A stretch of 64,000 bases of DNA from positions 62,001 through 126,000 of the forward strand of contig JASFXZ010000095.1 in assembly GCA_032209605.1 (NCBI GenBank), written 5' to 3'. Shown one piece after another: positions 27,301 through 42,300 of this stretch; the first letter of the stretch is position 1; each line of letters begins with the position of its first letter. A program made the position numbers and the translations under genes. This stretch comes from Mactromeris polynyma (Eukaryota; Mollusca; Bivalvia; Venerida; Mactridae). The notes under the pieces are model-generated. The model was not told where the DNA came from, did not search any database, and saw nothing but the letters and a program-made list of their open reading frames with translations.

Positions 27301-30300
27301 GGAGCAAAAAGGAACATTTTACACTTTTAAGCCCAAATCTGCGGATAACAGTCGCTCAAGTTTTGTTTTGTATCCCTGGCCCACATTGACTGCGCACTGG
27401 GAACCACTTTGCAAAATGAACGCAGGGCTGGTTCCCTACCTTTACTGTCTTTAAGGCAGGAAACCAGAATAAAAACGATGTGGTCAATACCCTTATTCAC
27501 GACACGAACTTTGAGCGGCTTGCGTTAGCCGTAACTGAACGCAAGGCTGATTTTACTTGTCTTTACACTAGTTATAGAACTTCACATCAGTCCATCAAGA
27601 AAAAGAGGAGTGTAGAAAGCCTAGAAATGTTGTCTGATTTTCATCCAACCTTTCTCGGCTGCATGAAATTACGAATGGAATTTATCCTATAAAGTAAATT
27701 TAGCACATTTTCTCAATGCATTTTGTTATTTTTTAGCAGAAAATGAGAATAATGAGCAATTTTAAAGCTGTTTAAAGAAAATTGCTTCAAATATAACATG
27801 CTCAGGTGTAAATGAGGGCTGCTGTGGGATTTCCAACCTCTTCTGTAAGTGACGTCATTTTACATTTTATGACACTATTTGCAAGCTGGAAACAATATTT
27901 ACTCCATATGGTCACTTTGTTTTCATATTGCCTTATAGGGCAAATATTGCTAACTGTCAGTACATGATGACGTCACATGTTACGTTTGCTGGAAATGACG
28001 TCACTTATAGAAGAGGTTAGAAATCGTACAGGGGCGCTCAAATGGTGTGTATGAATGCATACCAGGATTTCTTGATATACTGCAATACCCGTAAGGCGAC
28101 CATATTACCGTTGTTAATTGTAGATACAATGCGGAGCGGACATTGATGCACGAGATATCTCCGATGGTACCCCCTTACTGTTTGCTGCTGCGGAAGGCCT
28201 TACAGATATTATTCAGATTATGTTAGACAAAAGTGAGTTACTTTTATTTTTCTTCAGAATATGTGTTTGGTTTATTCTGTAAACATTTTGATTTTACTCA
28301 GTACCTAATTGAGTGTTTTATTCTGTAAACATTTTGATTTTACTCAGTACCTAATTGAGTGTTTTATTCTGTAAACATTTTGATTTTACTCCGTACCTAA
28401 TTGAGTGTTTTATTCTGTAAACATTTTGATTTTACTCAGTACCTAATTGAGTGTTTTATTCTGTAAACATTTTGATTTTACTCAGTACCTAATTCAGTGT
28501 TTTATTCTGTAAACATTTTGATTTTACTCAGTACCTAATTGAGTGTTTTATTCTGTAAACATTTTGATTTTACTCAGTACCTAATTGAGTGTTTTATTCT
28601 GTAAACATTTTGATTTTACTCAGTACCTAATTCAGTGTTTTATTCTGTAAACATTTTGATGTTACTCAGTACCTAATTGAGTGTTTTATTCTGTAACCAT
28701 TTTGATTTTACTCAGTACCTAATTGAGTGTTTTATTCTGTAAACATTTTGATTTTACTCAGTACCTAATTGAGTGTTTTATTCTGTAAACATTTTGATTT
28801 TACTCAGTACCTAATTCAGTGTTTTATTCTGTAAACATTTTGATGTTACTCAGTACCTAATTGAGTGTTTTATTCTGTAAACATTTTGATGTTACTCAGT
28901 ACCTAATTGAGTGTTTTATTCTGTAAACATTTTGATTTTACTCAGTACCTAATTGAGTGTTTTATTCTGTAAACATTTTGATGTTACTCAGTACCTAATT
29001 GAGTGTTTTATTCTGTAAACATTTTGATGTTACTCAGTACCTAATTGAGTGTTTTATTCTGTAAACATTTTGATGTTACTCAGTACCTAATTGAGTGTTT
29101 TATTCTGTAAACATTTTGATGTTACTCAGTACCTAATTGAGTGTTTTATTCTGTAAACATTTTGATGTTACTCAGTACCTAATTGAGTGTTTTATTCTGT
29201 AAACATTTTGATGTTACTCAGTACCTAATTGAGTGTTTTATTCTGTAAACATTTTGATGTTACTCAGTACCTAATTGAGTGTTTTATTCTGTAAACATTT
29301 TGATGTTACTCAGTACCTAATTGAGTGTTTTATTCTGTAAACATTTTGATGTTACTCAGTACCTAATTGAGTGTTTTATTCTGTAAACATTTTGATGTTA
29401 CTCAGTACCTAATTGAGTGTTTTATTCAAGTTTTAGGTCTGACTTAATGTATTGTTAACAAATGTCAATAGATGAATGAAACCTGGCCCTTTTGCCCCCA
29501 ACTTCCAAGGAATGGTGAAGGGGCATAAAGTGTTACCCCTACCTATACATGTGTCTGTCTGCTCAATAACTCTTGAAAGGATAGAAGGATTCTGTTCGTA
29601 TTGGCACATTAGCGTAGGATAATAAAAATACAGGTCAAGTTCGATTTCTCTTACAATCTACCAATTTTTGGTGGAATTATGGCCCTTTGTAGACTTAAAA
29701 GCACATAGTTGTGACATCCGTATCATATGGACTCATCTAGGTTTTGTCTACAATAGATCTACCACTGAACTGTGATATTCTAGAATAAATGTAAATAACA
29801 ATAAATACAACAAAAAAGTTTGAATGAAGCAGTCATGAGCAAATGGTCAATAGCTTTTTCAAAAGCTTTGTTGAATATTTCAATCTCATGGAGACTGAAA
29901 ATCCCTCATTCACAAAAATGAACCAACCTAAAGTAAAGAAACATTTACCCATGGCACATCAAGTACACTGATTGATGTATCTTTTAGCCCTGAAATGGCG
30001 AGGTGTTGAGGGTAAAGTCGCTGCTGTCAATCATATAGACAATGAAGGCACAAGTGCTCTACATCTAGCTGTTCAAAACAATCAGATGGAGGTAAGTTAT
30101 TCTATCTGATGATTCATAAATTCTTATGAAAATTTGTAAAGTTCCATTCTTGCTATCACAAGGCTGTACAAAATGTACATTGTTATGATTAGCTGTTGCT
30201 AGCTGTCTTCCCAGGTGAGTTTTTGCAAGCAGTTTTCCACTTGAGCTGTTGCTAGCAGTTTTCCCAGGTGAGCTGTTGCTAGCAGTCTTCCCAGGTGAGC

Positions 30301-33300
30301 TGTTGCTAGCAGTCTTCCCATGTGAGCTGTTGCTAGCAGTTTTCCCAGGTGAGCTGTTGCTAGCTGTCTTCCCAGGTGAGCTGTTGCTAGCAGTCTTCCC
30401 ATGTGAGCTGTTGCTAGCAGTCTTCCCAGTTGAGCTGTTGCTAGCAGTCTTCCCATGTGAGCTGTTGCTAGCAGTCTTCCCAGTTGAGCTGTTGCTAGCA
30501 GTCTTACCAGGTGAGCTGTTGCTAGCTGTCTTCCCAGTTGAGCTGTTGCTAGCAGTCTTCCCAGGTGAGCTGTTAAACTCATTTATTAACATGCAGTAGA
30601 CAGCAGATACATTATACGGTAGTAAAGGGATTTTGATTTGTCGTTTCTAGGTGATTGATTTGATGACAGAAAATGGTGCAGAAATTAATCTACAAAATGT
30701 GAGTACGATATACGATACAGCCATTTGTTTCAGTTTTAGAGGAAGTATGGCGGGTCCTTTTTATAGGGGAAATTTGCAATCATGAATCACCAAATTTCGG
30801 CATTTATATGGCTAAAATTTTAAATAATTTTACTGAAGGGGAATTTTCTTTCTAAATAGGGGAAATATATATACTTTTTTCTGTGGGGAATGGGGCCCAA
30901 TATCGGCCTCAAATTTGCCATAAAAAAGGACTCCAATATGCTGATATATTTTAGAATTTTATTATTGTTTGCTATGTTTCCCTTCGTGTTTCTGCTCACA
31001 TATCATTGTTGTGCTGGCATGTGTTAGTCCCCCAATTGCGTTTTATATTGTATCTTCCCCTTACTTTCATTAATTTGTTCAGCACTTTTTTCAAGATATT
31101 TCTTGTTTGCCATTTCTTTCTGCATTTTTCTTTTTGCTGCTATTTTTTGTTGTTGTTCTATTTGTAATGAACCAGTTTTGGTTATTCTTAGTTTTGTGGA
31201 ATGATACAGATTTGGGTAAATTTGAACAAAAACTTATTTATTAATATTATTTGCTGATATAATGATAATTTGATTTAGTGTGTTCTAAGAATGAAAATAT
31301 CTTGCAAATGAGCTTAGAAAATTGTTGTATGTTATGAATATTGCATTTTATGGAAAAAAACATGTACAGTGAAGCCTCACATAAAGACCACCTCAATAAT
31401 AAGACCACATCAAAATTAAGAACACAATTTGAAAGTTCATTTTCACTGTTTTGCTATTTATTCAACCTCAAAATTAAGACCACCTCAATAAGAAGACCAG
31501 TTCTAAGGGTCCCAATGGTGGTCTTTTTATTGAGGTTTTACTGTAACCTTTCATCTGTTTTGATATTTTGATGAAAGTCGGGGTCACTTTAATTTCACAA
31601 TTTTGAAAAAGTAAGTTAATGGCTGCACTTACCTGATTGCCTTCTGTAGATGTCTGCAACGACCACTGTGTATCATATAAACATGACTCAATTAATTTAT
31701 CCTAATTGATTTTACAGAATGTAATTGTATATTGATTCATTAAGCAAAAATGGTTACCCCCCACATATTATTATCAAAGGAACATTTATATTGAAGTACA
31801 TCATTTAGAATATTAAAAGGCTATTATAAATTTTCACTTTGTTTGCGTAGCAGTTCTTTTCTCCAGAGGATTTTTTTTCGGAACGTTTCAATATTCTGCA
31901 GTTATTGAATGAATACAGTAGACGTTTATTGCATACAGCAAAGGTTGAATGAATAAAGGAGATGTTTAATGAAAACAGTTGAAATTTAATGAGTCCATCA
32001 GATATTTAATGAAAACAAAAGATGTTTTATGGATACAGCAGATATTTAATGAAAACAAAAGATGTTTTATGGATACAGCAGATATTTAATGAAAACAAAA
32101 GATGTTTTATGGATACATTTATTATTAAAAAATACAGCAGACGTTTAATGAATAGATCACTGAATGGAATGGTCCAACACTCTTCATAATGCACTTGCTA
32201 CATTAGATTGAGTCTAACAACAAATTGACTACCACTGCAGCCTTGACACAAAGTGTGTCTCCTATGTGATTTGCTGCCTCAAGTTGTTCATCAGTTACCT
32301 GATCTTACTATGAGCTTGTCTGTTACCTGGTCAATAATTTTGCTAGCTTGAAACCTAAGGAGAATGTCGCAAGTTCTCTCCCTTTATTCCTTCTATAGTA
32401 TATGAGAACCCTCAGATTTATAAAGCATAAAAGTCTGTAGGTGATAAGAATAGTTCTAGAACAAGGCATGGAAGCACTCATCAGCTTATCTGCTTGAACT
32501 TTATGGACAGATGGGTGTTTTTTTGCCAACAGCACGATTTATAGTGACAAAATCTATTACATTGTACTCATAAAAAGCACACACAAAATTGCTGTTGTAT
32601 TGTCTATATACAACGCTGGTCCATTATCACTCTCGTTATCTAATATCCAAACAGCATATCTCCATTTATTTCAGACATTAATGTTTCGTGCAGTGATTAA
32701 TGAACATTTGGCTATTTGTCATGAACTTCATTATTTAAAAGCATTTTAATGTTGGAATCATGTTTGTGTACATTTCTATTCAATTGTAGCAAAGCAATTT
32801 GTTGGCTAAATGAAGGTTTAAAGGTTCTAACTCTGTTTCTAGGAAAGAATTTACCGGGTATTGACTTTTACTAGAAGGGGGGCTGAGGCTTGACGATACA
32901 GTAAAACCTCAATACATGTAATAAGACCAACCTTGGGACCCTTGAAAACTGGTCTTCTTATCAAGTTGGTCTTAGTATTGAGATTGAATAAAGAGCAAAA
33001 CAGTGAAAATGGTCTTGATTTTGAGGTGGTTTTATTATTGAGGTGGTTTCATTATTAAGGTGGTCTTTAAGAGAGGGTTTTACTGTAGCTGTTATATTTA
33101 TGTTACATTGGTTGTGAAACACGTTTTAATAACTGAGTTACTAAACACTAAACAGTATGCATGACAAATTTAGGGATTGTGAAGTTTGTGATCAAACTCT
33201 GCTCAATTTAGATCTAGTGACATCTAAACATCAATCTTTGTGATTCAACTCGTCTGTGTCTTCACTCATTGGATATGAGCATCATGTCTAGGACCACTTT

Positions 33301-36300
33301 GACCATTGGTCAGCTGTTTTGATTTACCTAACACTGACCTTTCTCAAGCATTGGTTAGGTTAACTGACCACCGTATATAACTGAAAAACTGTTGAAAAAC
33401 AGTGTAAAACCCAAAACAAACAAACGTAGCTTCAGAATGTGAATCCACAGATACTATAATTATACATGTGTGTAACTAATTATTGATTGTATCTCCCACA
33501 GCCGGCGTTTCAGGTAACATATAAAATAAAGGTGATGGTATATACCGGTAATCGCCAGACAGTCTGAGAATGTTTTAATTAACCTCTTAAACTGTTAATT
33601 ACTGTATTGACCACTAATCAATTTTGAAAATGTCAAATTATCGTGTCAAATACATTGATTCAGAAATCAAAGTACTGTAAGGTGGAATCTGTCAGCGTGA
33701 TGTGATTTCATTTATATTATGTGTTTAGGTGATCACAAATCTTAAATGTTTGCTTTTAAAATTTATGCTATATTAAGAAAAAATAAGTATTCCAAGAAAA
33801 GTACAAATTTTTATTCGTAACAATTATTTTTATTGATCTTTGTTGCTTAATGAAAAATTCTGGTAACAGACTAATTTTGTTTTTGAAAGTCTGCCCAGTT
33901 AGCTCAGTAGGTAGAGCACTGGGATGTCAACCGGAAGACATGGGTTCGATTCCCGAGCTGGGCTGGTCATGTCCTGGTGAAGCATTTGGCTGTGGTCATT
34001 TGTTCCCCACTTGTGATTTATGGGGAGAAGTTGTCAGCTGCTTGCTTGTTAGTTACTGGTCGATAATAAATTCCAGGAAGTCTGCCATTTATAACAGGGA
34101 AAAATGTCGAAAAATGGTTTTAAACCCAATACAGCAAAATAAAGCATGTTTGGAGTGTTTCCAGGGTAAATGTTCTAAGAGCTTATCAAATTCATCATCA
34201 GCATGCTGTTTAAAAACGTACTTCAATGCAAAATAATCGTGACTGTTTATTTTTGGTCTAAAATTTAATTTATACAAACAAAATTATTTTAATTCATATA
34301 TTACATCAATATTTAAATATATTTAACTTAATAATTAACACAATTTACAGTGCATATATTAGCCAAATCTAGTAGTAGTTGGATTAGGCTTTTACAAAGT
34401 AGTAGGTGCATACTGTGTCATGTTGTATATACATTTGTACATCCTCATTTTTTGTAGAATTTGCCAGAACCATTCAGCCAGCTTAGTCTTCTACTTTTAA
34501 AGGTTTCTGTCCTAGTCATGTTTGGTCAATGGTCTAAAGTATTCCTCTTTATATCTGTACTGCAGGAGATTGTCATGAGTTATCTCCCTTTATACCTTCT
34601 GGAGTTCTCTCCCTTTATCTCTTCTATAGTTTATCTATATATAGTACATTTACTATATAGGGAATACAAAAGGGGAGAGAACTTGTGACAACCTCCTGTG
34701 GTCTGTACTATATACCTGTACTGTATGCATGACTTGTAAATGACAATAAGAATGTTATATCTTATAAAATCATTACATTACTGTAGATATTGCACATGTT
34801 CTGTGTTCACATACAAAATATATTGGAAAGTATTCAAGTTGAGCAATCGTATGATGCTCATAATATTCAACATTACTAACATGATCTTGGAACTGAACAT
34901 GGTTTCCAGTTGGTGAGACCTAGATGATGATCTGACCAACATGTCCCAATCTCCATATTTTGGTTACCTTTGGTCAGTAGACCACTCCCCCTATTTTGGG
35001 GTCACTAGGTTTAAATCTGCTTGATCAAAACCTTGCTACATGTGTATCAACTTACATTGCACAGGCTGTCATGGGGATGTACCTGTACATGTTTTCGAAA
35101 CAACTCCTGTTTTAACTGAAATAATTAAACAATAAAGGCCCAATAAGGACCATTTTTTCAATCTGAACCACATAAATTGTTACATATTCTTGTATAAGAA
35201 ACAATCTTACTTTTATTGGTCAATGTTTATCTGTGATTTCATTTCGTTTTTGGAAAATGCCTATGAAACACATCAGATGTTGTTTACAAAATATGCCATC
35301 TTTGTCGTGATTTCCCTATATGCAATATAAATATTCATCAGAGCACAAGTATTGATAGTATCAAATCCAACTACATCAACAACAACTCTTCATATTTACA
35401 ACTACAATCACATGATATGATGTCACTTATTTATGTGCACCAGTTTGGGGCAATCAGATACATTATTCGACAGCTAGTGTGAACAATAGCATGAGACATT
35501 AGGTTATACATTATTCAACAGCTAGTGTGAACAATAGCATGAGACATTAGGTTATACATTATTCGACAGCTAGTGTGAACAATAGCATGAGACATTAGGT
35601 TATACATTATTCGACAGCTAGTGTGAACAATAGCGTGAGACATTAGGTTATACATTATTCGACAGCTAGTGTGAACAATAGCATGAGACATTAGGTTATA
35701 CATTATTCGACAGCTAGTGTGAACAATAGCATGAGACATTAGGTTATACATTATTCGACAGCTAGTGTGAACAATAGCGTGAGACATTAGGTTATACATT
35801 ATTCGACAGCTAGTGTGAACAATAGCATGAGACATTAGGTTAAACTAACTGGTTGACAAGCTGCTTTTTGCATTGATACTGAATCCTTTAAAATTGGATG
35901 GGCAAGCACTGGTACTTGAATAACGACTACGTTTTAGGGCTTTTACTTAAATATGGGAATATTGTAGATAATGAAGATTTTCTTCAACAAATTGTATTTA
36001 AGACCCTTTATTGGGACTTTAAATAACAAAACCATAGTTCATGCAGCCAGCCTGTACTGCATAATGGTATTTCTCTATGCTTCTTTCATACATTTTGAAC
36101 TTTTGAAAGTTTCAAAACACTTAAATAATGATTTTAAATGTTGTTTGTTTAATGCTTTACATTGGCTGTGCTGGTGTTTCATCTTACATATCTGGATATT
36201 AATATAGCTCAGTACTGGGAGTTTGTGTATCCCTGCTTGTTTTAGATGGTTAGGTAATTGCCTCGGTCACATGAAGCTCCCAATGTACGGACTTTCTATG

Positions 36301-39300
36301 GGCCATAGGCCGTTATGGTTTTCCAAAGTCCTACGGACCCAGGACCACCTGTAGGTCTCAGCTGACCAAGGCATGAAAGGTGTGCATGCTCAACTCTCAG
36401 CTATGGATTATACATGGCCCTGCTGGTCCCAAAGTCTTTGTATGGGTCCACACAGCATGTAGCATGATTACCCAGGGAATCTCAGTTCTGGCCTTTACAA
36501 GGCCGTCAAATGGCCTGGTGCTTCATGTGACTTAGGCATAAATGAATGCTGCAATGGGATTTACAACCTCTTCTATAAGTGATGTCATATCAAGAAAACA
36601 GAACATGTGATGTCACTATTTCCAAGAATGAAACCATATACATGTATACATATGGTTACTTCGTTTTCATACTGCCATATGGGTCAAATATTGCTTACTG
36701 TCAGTACACGGTGACGTTACAAATGATGTCAATTAAAGAAGAGGTTGGAAATCGTACAGCGGCGCTGAAATAGTATATGAGGCTGCATATAATTATCATA
36801 CATGCACATGCAATATATTTGGCACAAAATACGTAGCTTACATTAATTTCAAATATAGTTGAGCGGAATTAAATGTACATTCAATGTTTGCTAAAATTTT
36901 CTGTATAAAATTTAGGGCTTAACCTTTTATTGTAAAAACTTTTTGATGAAAGAGTTGTAGTCCAAATTTTGATTAAATGAATTATTAACTTGTACATTGC
37001 TTCTCTTTTTAAATATGATAAATATGTATTTCTTCAAGTATTTATGGGAACATTAATGAGCCTTTGTCTTCCATTGTATGATTACATAAATGCAGTATAT
37101 TCATTAGTTTATATTCATTGGAAATCATTAAATATCGCCGATCATCAGGGCACGATGCCGGTAGAGGATTGGCGCGACATCCCTGAGAATTATTTTTCCA
37201 TTAAAATGGAACATGCTTTATGTATTTTAAGTCATAAAATTGTTCCTTATGAGGATATAAGGTTAGACTGTCATAAATTCATTAAACAATGCGTACAGGC
37301 TGTAACGCAACTGATTTACGCATAAATTTTTCTTTAATTTGATTAATTCTCATCTGTACTTGCCAATTAGTCTCATCAAAACAATGATGAAAGTTGAGTA
37401 TATCTATATTTTTAATGACTTTTAACCTAAGGTAAAATCCAGTGCACCCAATTTACTCTCCTGTGGGTAAGTCTATCGTCAATATCAACATTGAAGCACC
37501 GACAATGGATTTGTTTTTAATGGACAATGGATTGTATGATAAACTGTTCATTACTACCTGAATACGACACTTGTAAATATAATCAATTAGATAATTATGC
37601 TGAGTACAATCGGGACTTTATTTCATTATGCTATATTATATATACCTTGCAAAGGATCTGGGAAATTGTTTGGCTAGAGGCATATCAAATTTGCGCTTAC
37701 TACATACTGTAAAAGTGGATAATGCAGCGTGTCGAAATGTTTGGGAATTGCCGATTCCAGACATTTCGCGTGCGGAAATTGTACGGATGTAACAAATTTC
37801 GTTATAACATCCATTACTGTTGACTTGTTTCTTGTTTACACCTGAACAAGATGGGTGTGTAATAATACAGAACATGCATTGTATTTGTGATTTACGTTAT
37901 AACCGAGTACGTTTGCATTAAAATATGCCTTTTGGGACCCACAAATTCCTACGTTATATCTAAAATTATGCTTACCCAAATTCGTTATAACCGTGTAGTT
38001 ATACAATAAAATATAGAGGAGCTTGTTCGAGGAATAAAAGTTACTACGTACTATACAATCATTCGTTATAACCAAGTACGTTATAAGTGTGTTCATCTGT
38101 ATATGCTATTTATTATTTAAACTTGAGTAAACTATTTGTGTTGCCTGTAAATTGCAGTATTTTTTAAATTATATGTATTTTGAGTGACTTAGCATACTGT
38201 TAAATGTTCACATTTAAAATTCTTTATTTATTTGCTCTGTATTGTTTTGTATGTATAAATGAAATGTGGTTAAACAGATGAATTTCTATTATAAAAGTTA
38301 AATCATGTCTTATATAATAGCTTTCTTAGTTGTGACTAATACTAGATGTAACTGCCATGGACTAGGGAATAAATTTGACCAAAATATGCTTGATAAACAT
38401 TTATAATCATTGTATTTTTTACTTGTTTTTCAGAATACTCATTATGCACCTTTACATATGGCAGTGATAGGGGGCAATATAGATATTGTCAACCAATTAC
38501 TGGACAAAGGGGCCAACATGGATGCCAGGGATGGTGATCACATGACACCTGTTCACAGGTTATATTTGGTTCTTGTTCAGTCGTATATTTATTATACATG
38601 TACTTTTTTGAACCAATATGATATCTTAGAAATATCGAAATAATTCATTTTCCCTATACAATATATAGCGACAGAAATTGGGACTTTATAAATATGTCGA
38701 CAAAACCGGAATGTCGAAATTACCGATGTCAACACAATGAGTGTCGACTGTAATTATGTTTGAGGCCTCCAGAAATATACAAGTGCAAAAGTCATGAAAT
38801 AATCAAGTTGATAGGGACTTAAATATAAAACTGTTTATCTTGTATGATACATTTTTATGAAAATTGTATAGTTGCTTAGTTACGTCGGAGATGGAGCATG
38901 GTTGTTCGATAACCTTCTATCTGAATACGTGGTATAATCCAAAATAAATATCAGGTCCCGATGTATCTTCTTAGGCACATTGAATTGAAATAGGGTTTTT
39001 GAAACCATGTGTTATTTGGAATAAAATTTCGGACCTGAAGAATTTGAATGAACGAGCTTCAACTGTACATCTAAACTTATTGATTGTTTAAATAAAATCC
39101 ATCCTGGTTTAGGAATCCAATATTTTGTAATTTTACAATTGTCTGTTTGTTCCTCTACAAACACTGCAATTTCCAACCGTTATATCCTGTAATAATGACT
39201 GTAATACTCTGTCTAGTTATACTGATATCATGTGATATTATACTTTAAAGTTTTGTCATTTTACATCGATTTTAAAACAATCTCTACAACTTACACTAAT

Positions 39301-42300
39301 CACTCTAAATTCCTAACTTCCTGGGTAACTAACCAGTAATTTTGCCCAATTAAGGGATTATGAGGTTTGTGATCAAACCATGCTCCGTGGGGGGCTCGAA
39401 CTCACAACCATCAGGAATCAGGTGATCTATCCTTCACCACAACTCCTCCCATAATGATATTTGTGATAGTTCAATAATGATACACATCTCTCATTGCTCA
39501 CACCTCAGTCTGCAAGATTCTAATGCATTATTTTCACTCTATAGATGTTCAATGTATGGCAAACTGGAAGTTCTTCAAGTATTACTACAGAGGGTAAGTA
39601 GCAATCTGACTTCTACTTTTACTGCTGCCTTAAAGCATTAAAGTTCTAATCTGATATTTTTATTTAAACAAAATGTATGAAAACTAAATTATTAAAAAAG
39701 TTAACCTAAGTCTAATTCACATCATTTCAAAAATGCTTTTAAAATCTTCTAACAAGTGCTAATTGCACTTGTGATAGCAGTGGAACTAAATGAAGTATTG
39801 AAGCAATTTGGAGCAAGCCAGTCAAAGTCATGGTGACGAGTTCGAATAGTTTTGTCAAAATTTGGTGAAAAGACCATAAATAGAAATTTCATTTTGCTCT
39901 TTTGGTGAGTATACAATACTCCGCCAAGTGGGAGAATAGTTTGAGGGGTATCTGTATAAAATATAGAAACAGAAGGCCATGTAATGCTGTCACCCTTCAA
40001 TTTGGTCCTTGCTGAAACCACATGAGTCTGTCAAGAGTTATCTCCGTTTATATGGACCGGATATAAAGGGAGATAACTGTAGAAGTGATAAAGGGTGAGA
40101 ACTCGTGACAATCTCCTGTGGCTGGAACAATTTCACCCACCGTAGTTTACATGCATTTTGGATGCTGTTCTAATGGACTGTTGTTTCATGTGTTTGTGCT
40201 TACAGGGAGCCAGTATGAATACCAGGACAAGTGAGCAGATGACACCATTGTTGGTTGCTACATGGAAAGGTCATACCGACCTTGTAGAATTCTTACTGAA
40301 TAATGAAGCTAAAATTGCTTCCACAGACAGCTGTATGAGGACAGCTCTACACTGGGCTGTAGATCAAGGTCACTACAATATTCTACAACTTCTAATGAAG
40401 GTAAATGATGCAAGTAGGGGAGAGAACCTTCCTCTTGTTGGTAGATTTGCTCTTTTTTATGCCCCTGCCTTTATGGAGAAGGTACATAAAGTATTACCCC
40501 TGTCCATCCATCCATACGTCCGTCCATGCGATCAATATCTTGAAAGAATGTATCGATTCAATTCATATTGGGCTCATAAGCATAGGAATAATAAATACAG
40601 GTCAAGTTTGATTTCGGTTACAATTCACTTATATATGGAGGAGTTATGGTCCTTTTTTCAATTTAAAAGCCCATACCGGCGGATCCTCATCCAATGAACA
40701 CATCTAGCTAAACAATTTTTTTGTGAAATTAATTTTGACTGATTTGACTGACATGGTTATTTTGCTGAATTGTGTTGAGTTTTCTCTAAGTTATGAAATG
40801 AGTGCTGCTATGGGATTCACAACCTCTTCTGTAAGTGCTGTCATTTCAAGAAAACGCAACATGTGATGTAACTGTTTGCTAGCAGAAAACAATTTTTACT
40901 CCACATGGTCACTTTGTACATGATGACGTCATATGTGACGTTTCCGGAAATGACATCACTTAAAGAAGAGGTTGGAATCCCACATCGGCCCTCAAATGTT
41001 CCTCTCTTTATGCCATTGAACGTTCTCACCCCTGTGTAAGGTCAAGGTTGTGAGGTTGAATGACAAAGTGTATTGCTGTTATTAACCAGTTAGTTATGGA
41101 TTTTGTATTCATGCAAGTACAACCTTGAATATTTATTATTCTGTTACTTTATTTGTATTTTCTTAATGTATTATATATATCTCCCTAGAATGGTGGTGAA
41201 GATTTACTGGGTTCTATGGATCACATAGACCAAACCGTGGCTCATTATGCAGCAAGAACAGGCAATACTATGGTATGTCATGTGGTGCGAATTCTATCTT
41301 GTGAATTGCTTTGTTTATTCATGTACAGTAAAAACTCAATAATATGACCTACTTTGGGACCCTGGAAAACGGATCTTCTTATCAAGGTGGTCTTAATATT
41401 GAGGTTGAATAAAGAGAAAAACAGTGAAAATGGTCTTGAAAATTGTGGTCTTAATTTTGCGATAGTCATATTATTGTGGTGGCCTTTATGTGAGGTTTTA
41501 CTGTATTTGTTTTCTGTTGAAATGGGTCGCAATGATTTCATTATTATTACATTACTGTCCAGACTTCGTTGGCATGGCTCAACTTTTTAATTACATTAAC
41601 ACCCGAAAATATAAAGATATGGGCAAACCAATGATTATTCCTTCATGATTATAGACTACATAGAGGCTGTGTAAGTTATCATGTACATGAATTTGTCTTT
41701 GATAACGTAATTTGGGAGTTCAAAGAGAAAGATGTGAAAAATAATTTTGTTGATCATAACTATACAACGGGAACGAAGCTTCTCATTATCGTCGAAGACC
41801 GTTTGTCAAAATGACATCTTTCGGCATCAAAGCTCCGATTTACGATTCTTGTCAAACCCATCCATAAAACTGATATTTAAAAGAATCTCCTTCGAGATAA
41901 TTTGATATGATTGCACCATATCATGTTTGAATTAAAAGAGGCAACATATACACATACATATAGATTATTAAACTCATCATTCTTAATGAGAAGTATATAA
42001 AGTGCAATTTAAGCAATTTTTACGAACTTTTTTACGAAACACCGGCAGTAAGGCCTCCCGACGTTTAAGTCGAATTAACGAGAGTCGACTGTATTGCATA
42101 ACTGATTAGTGTATTTCTTTCCAACTTAGTGTGTACTATGAACTGTATATTTGTTAAAATCAATGTGTATTTATTTATTGTATAACTATTTCAGATGATG
42201 AAATTGTTGATAGATTTTGGTGTGAATCTTCAGACAAGAGATCAAGATGGCAAGACACCACTTCATGTTGCTGCTGAGTAAGATTATTGTTGTTAAGTGT

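Larger units (their letters stand above)
30699..38433 (+). other. TRPA1-like intron 7, no supported exon
   Basis: About 7.7 kb. Holds MITEs (31367, 32899, 34563, 36541), short tandem repeats (31918, 35458), a SINE (33892) and a palindromic TTATAACG-rich element (about 37795-38095). One open frame at 36990-37325 stands out but is not recognised. The rest shows no gene signal. Confidence -1.

Noticed and set aside
30065..30599. Frames of 116-175 codons on both strands
   Set aside because: Explained by the 27-bp minisatellite between exons 6 and 7.
33893..33964. Functional tRNA gene
   Set aside because: Irregular anticodon arm and immediate continuation into a longer SINE body without a T-run terminator.
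35458..35843. CRISPR-like array
   Set aside because: Units are contiguous direct repeats without unique spacers, and the DNA is clearly animal nuclear.
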